This document shows, in pieces, positions 5,817 through 9,384 of a stretch of DNA of 9,384 nucleotides (within the stretch, counting starts at the first letter, position 1; every line of letters starts with the position of its first letter). The stretch is from an uncultured bacterium (lineage in GTDB: Bacteria; Actinomycetota; Coriobacteriia; Coriobacteriales; Eggerthellaceae), in assembly GCA_905215035.1 (NCBI GenBank), contig CAJMOJ010000073.1:1-9384 (forward strand), read 5' to 3'. The notes under the pieces were generated by a model that saw only the letters and a list, made by a program, of their open reading frames with translations, did no database searches and was not told the origin of the DNA. A program made the position numbers and the translations under genes.

Positions 5817-8306
5817 TCACTTATCGCGCTTGATAGCCTTCGACCTACCTCCAGAACGCATCTTCACACCATGCTTTTTTAAATGATTTTTCACAGTCGT
5901 CTCACTTACTCCATATTGCTCTGCAATCTTTTTCAATACGGTTCCTGACTCGTATTGAACAATCCATTCTTTAACCATGTCTTCAGATACACGTCCAGAA
6001 GAGTTGCCTCTACCGCCAGATCGCAAGATAACACCTCTAGATTGCAAACGCTTTGATATCGTGTTCCGATTGAATCCCGAACGAGCCGCAAGCTCATTTA
6101 TGTTCATACCACTCTCATAAAGTTCTACCCATTCATCAAGCTCGTCTTCTGTAACAGAGCGTGCGAATACAACATTGAATCCTTTTGCTTTTAGATTTCT
6201 ACAGACCGCAGAATGGGAGAGCCCTAATTGCTTGCCTATCTCTTTAGGGGTTAAACCCGTTTTGTACATCGCAGCCATCTGATTCAAAACATCATCTGAT
6301 GTCTTATTGGGTGCACCGCTCCTTAGCCTAACGCCACGCTCGATTAGTCGTGATCTTATTGTCGTAGAGCCGACTCTGGATGCTTTGGCAAGCTCTTCGA
6401 GGGTTGCCCCGTTTTTGTATTCCAAAACCCAGTGGTCAACATCTTGAGTAGAAATAGTTGGTCGTATTTGAGCTCTTATTTGAACTCCCATCTTCTCTAG
6501 ATGGGACTTAACTTGTCCTGCACTGACACCATATCTTTTCGCAATGCAGGCTAAGGAGCTACCGCTTTCGTATAACTCTTTCCATTCAAGGTCGTACGCC
6601 CTCGGCCTTAATACAGTCCTATCGAAGGAAATACCTAAGGCATTGAGATAACGATAGATTACACCTTTGTCTACTTGCTCCTGCAAAGCGATCTCTGACA
6701 CTTCCATACCTTGCTCGTAAAGTTCAAGCCATTTATTTCGCGCTTCTTGATCGTAGGACTTGTGGCGTATTTTGATACCTAATGCTTTTAGATGCTTAGT
6801 TACTGTGGTAGGTGTAGTTTCGAATCTATCTGCGATCTCTATGGAAGAAATTCCCATTTGATATAGATCTACCCACTCGTCATATTGAGTCGCCTTATTT
6901 CGTGCTGCATAGTACAGTCTGCTTATTTCTTCCGTATCTTTTATGAGGTTGACTTGATTTGGGTCTTGTCCAAGAATTCTAAAGATTGAAGCTATGGCAA
7001 ATCCTAGACCACTATTCTTGTCGCTCCTTTCAGAAGTACAAAGGATACGATGGGGATCAGAGCAATCATTCACACCCTGAGAATTCTCCAGGATTCTGAC
7101 GACATAATATCCCGCGCCAGACATCCTTTTCGTTTTCGCTTCGTCGAGTCGTCTTTGCTCGGGATTATCATGCCAATGCTCCCCGTCATACTCAATAATG
7201 AGACCTTTATACGACTCTGTTCCGCTCAAATGGTTCTGAATGCTGTCTCCTATTACTAAAACATCAGGATGAACCACACCGCTTTCAAGCTCCAGAGAAG
7301 CGTTATTTTCGACAGTGCAATCAGGGAATATCTTAGTGAGGTAAAAAATGAATGCCCATTCTGGAAATGCAGAGGATGTAGACGGCGATATTTTGCTACG
7401 TATCTCCACGCCGCGTTCGACAAGTCTCTTGCGCACAGGTTCAGTCGATTTGATGCCAGCAGATAAAGCTATGCTTGCTAAGGGTTCTCCTGATTCGTAT
7501 CGTTTGACCCAGTCTGAGATTTCGTTTTCAGAAATCTGATAGTAGCCCCTGTTTTCTTTACGTAGCCTGATTCCATTCTTCTTTAAATGGTTCCTTATGG
7601 ACGTATCGCTCAACGAGTAAGCTTCAGCGAGTTCATGTACGCTTTCTCCCTGTGTATATCTTTTAGTGATTTCACCTGAAATATCATCGTTGATTGCACG
7701 GGATACTTGAATACCGTAATCGTGCAGATACTTTAGTACAGTAGTGCTGGTCACCTTATATCGTTTCGCTATCTGGGGCGTGCCGAGTCCGCTGTTATAT
7801 AACTCAATCCATTCATTTACCATCTCATCAGTAACCTTTTGGTTTGTCTCAAAACCTTTACGCATCTCTATTCCCATATTCCGCAGGTGAACCGAAACGG
7901 TGGTTTCGCTAACTTTGTATTGTTTTGCAATTTGAGCTACTGACGATCCAGCAAGATAAAGATCAGCCCATTGATCTTCTTCATCTGGAGTAATCTGTGA
8001 TCTAGTTCCTTGTTTTCTCATTTTTATTCCGCGCTTCTTTAGGTGAGTGCGGATAGTTTCATCATTCACACCAGAATGCTCTGCTATGGTTGAAATAGAT
8101 TCACCATCCTGAAAAGCAGCCACCCATTCATCAACCATTTCAGGCGTAACGATGGTTTTGCGCATTACAACACCAAGTTTATTTAGATGCTCTCTAACAC
8201 ATGTTGCCCCAAATCCAGAAGCCTCTGCGATATCGCGAATAGAGAGCCCTTCTTCGTAAAGGTGTTTCCATCCTTCTTCTTGTTGAGGTGTAACTAAGGA
8301 AAGCAT
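5817..8306 (-). CDS. HTH-array nuclease: 13 tandem HTH modules flanking a PD-(D/E)XK/DUF559-like core
   Basis: This 829-aa protein is a predicted sequence-specific DNA nuclease. Six HTH modules of about 47 aa come first (near residues 5-51, 53-99, 105-151, 158-204, 206-251, 258-305). Seven more close it (472-517, 518-562, 570-612, 618-664, 669-714, 718-764, 773-819). Each follows the pattern W..LY..G.s...IA...gvs..TV..HL...GV..R, like Hin/HTH_38-type domains with a basic arm. Residues about 312-425 fit the Vsr/DUF559/EDxHD branch of PD-(D/E)XK nucleases: helix FPEWAF with Glu316, HPDVLV with Asp348, IIEYDGEHWHD with Glu372, Asp374, His377 and His379, then RRLDEAKTKRM and YYVVRI. All expected catalytic positions look intact. 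Residues 426-470 link to the second array. Module 1 starts directly after Met1, supporting this start, although the ribosome binding site is poor. The gene lies 41 bp after the lipoprotein gene within the tRNA-Asp island, possibly co-transcribed. Function (homing, defence, element control) is unknown. Confidence 0.88.
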   Translation of the reverse strand: MLSLVTPQQEEGWKHLYEEGLSIRDIAEASGFGATCVREHLNKLGVVMRKTIVTPEMVDEWVAAFQDGESISTIAEHSGVNDETIRTHLKKRGIKMRKQGTRSQITPDEEDQWADLYLAGSSVAQIAKQYKVSETTVSVHLRNMGIEMRKGFETNQKVTDEMVNEWIELYNSGLGTPQIAKRYKVTSTTVLKYLHDYGIQVSRAINDDISGEITKRYTQGESVHELAEAYSLSDTSIRNHLKKNGIRLRKENRGYYQISENEISDWVKRYESGEPLASIALSAGIKSTEPVRKRLVERGVEIRSKISPSTSSAFPEWAFIFYLTKIFPDCTVENNASLELESGVVHPDVLVIGDSIQNHLSGTESYKGLIIEYDGEHWHDNPEQRRLDEAKTKRMSGAGYYVVRILENSQGVNDCSDPHRILCTSERSDKNSGLGFAIASIFRILGQDPNQVNLIKDTEEISRLYYAARNKATQYDEWVDLYQMGISSIEIADRFETTPTTVTKHLKALGIKIRHKSYDQEARNKWLELYEQGMEVSEIALQEQVDKGVIYRYLNALGISFDRTVLRPRAYDLEWKELYESGSSLACIAKRYGVSAGQVKSHLEKMGVQIRAQIRPTISTQDVDHWVLEYKNGATLEELAKASRVGSTTIRSRLIERGVRLRSGAPNKTSDDVLNQMAAMYKTGLTPKEIGKQLGLSHSAVCRNLKAKGFNVVFARSVTEDELDEWVELYESGMNINELAARSGFNRNTISKRLQSRGVILRSGGRGNSSGRVSEDMVKEWIVQYESGTVLKKIAEQYGVSETTVKNHLKKHGVKMRSGGRSKAIKRDK

Positions 8307-8325
8307 TGCATTGCCAGAACAGGAC

Positions 8326-8351
8326 TTAGCTTATAGTGAACTACAAGCTAA
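8326..8351. promoter_or_regulatory. 26-bp inverted repeat at the lipoprotein/nuclease gene junction
   Basis: TTAGCTT and AAGCTAA are perfect 7-bp arms; inside them TAGT and ACTA pair again, with one A/C mismatch between. It covers the TAG stop of the lipoprotein gene and ends 20 bp before the nuclease ATG. No T-tract follows, so an operator or an mRNA hairpin that limits read-through or translation of the nuclease is more likely than a standard terminator. Confidence 0.5.
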
Positions 8352-8938
8352 CGCTTCATTGTAAATAGATCATAGTTATGATGAATGTCATTCGTCTGCA
8401 ACACGAACATTATTCCGTTCGAATCATAAGACTTATATTCATCTCCATCGCCAATCTGCCTAGCCTCTCCGCTATCAAATGCCGTCATGATTGTTTCAGC
8501 AGTTGAAAGAGGTAAATCATATTTGACTGCAATAGCTTTAGCTGTTTGATCAAAATATACTGATCTTCCTGATGAATCCAAAGGTAAATCAGAAAAAATC
8601 GTAAGAGTAGGGTCTCCATCTGAGTAGGTAAATTCACAAATAATGTCATCTATAGTTACAAGAGCAGCATTTCCAGCGCCATTTGTGTATGCTTCGACAT
8701 CGCTTTCTACAATAGAACTATCCGGATACTCATTGTTGTAGCTTGCAATGAACTTATTTGCTTCAGAATTCTTCGTCCAACTAACAGTTGTGGCAGAATT
8801 TGAAGTCTCTGATTTAGATGAAGAACTGGAAAGTGTAGATACGCTCATATCACTAGAAGTTGATGAAGAATTATTTGAACTGCATGCGGGCAGCGCAAAG
8901 GCCATAATCAAAACAAGAGATAGAAGTAGTCTATTCAT
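8348..8938 (-). CDS. Serine-rich lipoprotein of unknown function
   Basis: The product is 196 aa. The N-terminus is a lipoprotein signal: MNR, a hydrophobic core to residue 15, and the lipobox LPAC with Cys19. It should be lipidated and held on the outer face of the cytoplasmic membrane. Residues 20-55 are a Ser/Thr-rich spacer of low complexity. The remainder (about 56-196) is an acidic globular domain with alternating hydrophobic segments that I cannot assign. AGGAGG lies 7 nt before the ATG, a strong start. It is upstream of the nuclease gene in the same orientation inside the tRNA-Asp island. Mobile elements sometimes carry surface lipoproteins that block entry of related phage or elements; that is only a possibility here. 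Confidence 0.85.
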   Translation of the reverse strand: MNRLLLSLVLIMAFALPACSSNNSSSTSSDMSVSTLSSSSSKSETSNSATTVSWTKNSEANKFIASYNNEYPDSSIVESDVEAYTNGAGNAALVTIDDIICEFTYSDGDPTLTIFSDLPLDSSGRSVYFDQTAKAIAVKYDLPLSTAETIMTAFDSGEARQIGDGDEYKSYDSNGIMFVLQTNDIHHNYDLFTMKR

Positions 8939-9219
8939 TCCTTAACCTCCTACAAGTATCGCATTTTAAGTGCACATATCAGAATAATCCTTAAAGCATT
9001 ATTGCATTTCAATCCATCCTGAAATTTTGCATCAAGATTATTCAGCAAACGGTCGCGACTACCCAACTATGAAGCACGCAATCTCCGGCAAAATCCGTCA
9101 GAGCTTTAACACATTTGGCTAAAAGCAGGCTATCTGGGAAATTTATTGAGTTGCGATGCTTGAAGCGCTTATCGAAACACGGGCAAGCACGAATGGGCAG
9201 GAATGAATCCGATCACATC
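8939..9219. other. Island right-end spacer without an intact gene
   Basis: Apart from the lipoprotein promoter and ribosome binding site, no gene is recognised. AATAAT and ATTATT form a 6-bp inverted repeat with a 9-bp gap at 8983-9003, lying over the putative promoter. A TTG-started frame at 9115 runs rightward into the tRNA, but its last part is antisense tRNA and is not a real protein. Confidence 0.4.
8984..9012 (-). promoter_or_regulatory. Putative sigma-70-type promoter of the lipoprotein gene
   Basis: On the minus strand TTGAAA (9007-9012) and GATTAT (8984-8989) are separated by 17 bp, about 45 bp upstream of the ATG. The -10 matches only 4 of 6 consensus bases, so confidence is limited. 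The inverted repeat overlapping it could be an operator. Confidence 0.35.
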
Positions 9220-9220
9220 A

Positions 9221-9241
9221 GACCCAAAATTGGACCCAAAA
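9221..9241 (+). repeat. GACCCAAAA doublet, right end
   Basis: GACCCAAAA occurs at 9221 and 9233 with the same 12-bp step and orientation as the doublet at 5775-5795. It is 23 bp from the tRNA terminator. A pair at both ends of an integrated element suggests a recombination function or a shared integrase-tail origin. Confidence 0.55.
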
Positions 9242-9263
9242 ACGCGCAATCGGAAGTTGAGAA

Positions 9264-9299
9264 ACAAAAAAGGTCAGGAGCAAAAGCGACTTCTGACCT
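9264..9299 (-). terminator. Intrinsic terminator of tRNA-Asp
   Basis: On the minus strand AGGTCAG pairs perfectly with CTGACCT across a 15-nt loop, followed by a run of six T. It begins 12 bp after the CCA end of the tRNA. It resembles but is not identical to the hairpin at 5441-5471, as expected if the element brought its own tRNA-flanking sequence. Confidence 0.75.
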
Positions 9300-9310
9300 C
9301 GGCATTCAAA

Positions 9311-9384
<74 letters not shown>

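Larger units (their letters stand above)
9190..9310 (+). pseudogene. Possible decayed tail of a tyrosine integrase gene
   Basis: The rightward frame reads RNESDHIRPKIGPKNAQ and continues with a Lys/Glu/Ser-rich stretch up to the tRNA. Integrases that target tRNA ends often finish with similar (D/G)PK.GPK-type tails right beside the att site. No catalytic integrase domain lies upstream, so only a remnant could be present. The resemblance is short and could be chance. Confidence 0.25.

Noticed and set aside
5817..8306. The tandem protein repeats read as a TALE, PPR or CRISPR-associated protein
   Set aside because: Modules are about 47 aa with a clear HTH pattern, not 33-35-aa helical hairpins; no CRISPR repeats or cas-like genes are present.

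Overview
The window looks like chromosomal DNA of a low-to-moderate GC bacterium. Shine-Dalgarno sites are strong, and the set of a WYL-family regulator, a DHA2-type multidrug exporter and a Lipobox lipoprotein fits a Gram-positive. A member of Actinomycetota (Coriobacteriia-like) is my guess, but no gene here fixes the taxonomy.

Left part (1-5350). A small gene cut by the window edge reads leftward. Next comes a regulatory intergenic region holding a perfect 26-bp dyad and seven copies of TACTGAA. Rightward from there runs a tight three-gene operon: a long HTH-WYL transcription factor, a single-domain O6-alkylguanine-DNA alkyltransferase-family protein with an unusual Cys/His tail, and a TfoX N-terminal-domain protein. 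A separate rightward gene encodes a 14-helix DHA2 drug exporter. It converges on a small leftward gene of unknown function.

Right part (about 5440-9384). The window ends inside a leftward tRNA-Asp(GUC) gene that lacks only its first three bases. The 3' 45 bp of that tRNA are repeated at 5484-5528 with one mismatch, and each copy is followed by a similar intrinsic terminator. This is the footprint of site-specific integration into a tRNA 3' end. It delimits an inserted element with a repeat-to-repeat period of 3,827 bp. No intact integrase is visible inside. What remains are short repeats near both ends (GACCCAAAA doublets with a 12-bp period, and a 10-bp tandem repeat) and possible decayed integrase tails.

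The island carries two leftward cargo genes. One is a 196-aa serine-rich lipoprotein. The other is an 829-aa protein made of thirteen tandem helix-turn-helix modules (six before, seven after) flanking a PD-(D/E)XK/Vsr/DUF559-like nuclease core. This natural 'HTH-array nuclease' is the most striking object in the window. Its architecture suggests a long, composite DNA target, but its biological role (homing, defence, element maintenance) cannot be decided from sequence alone.
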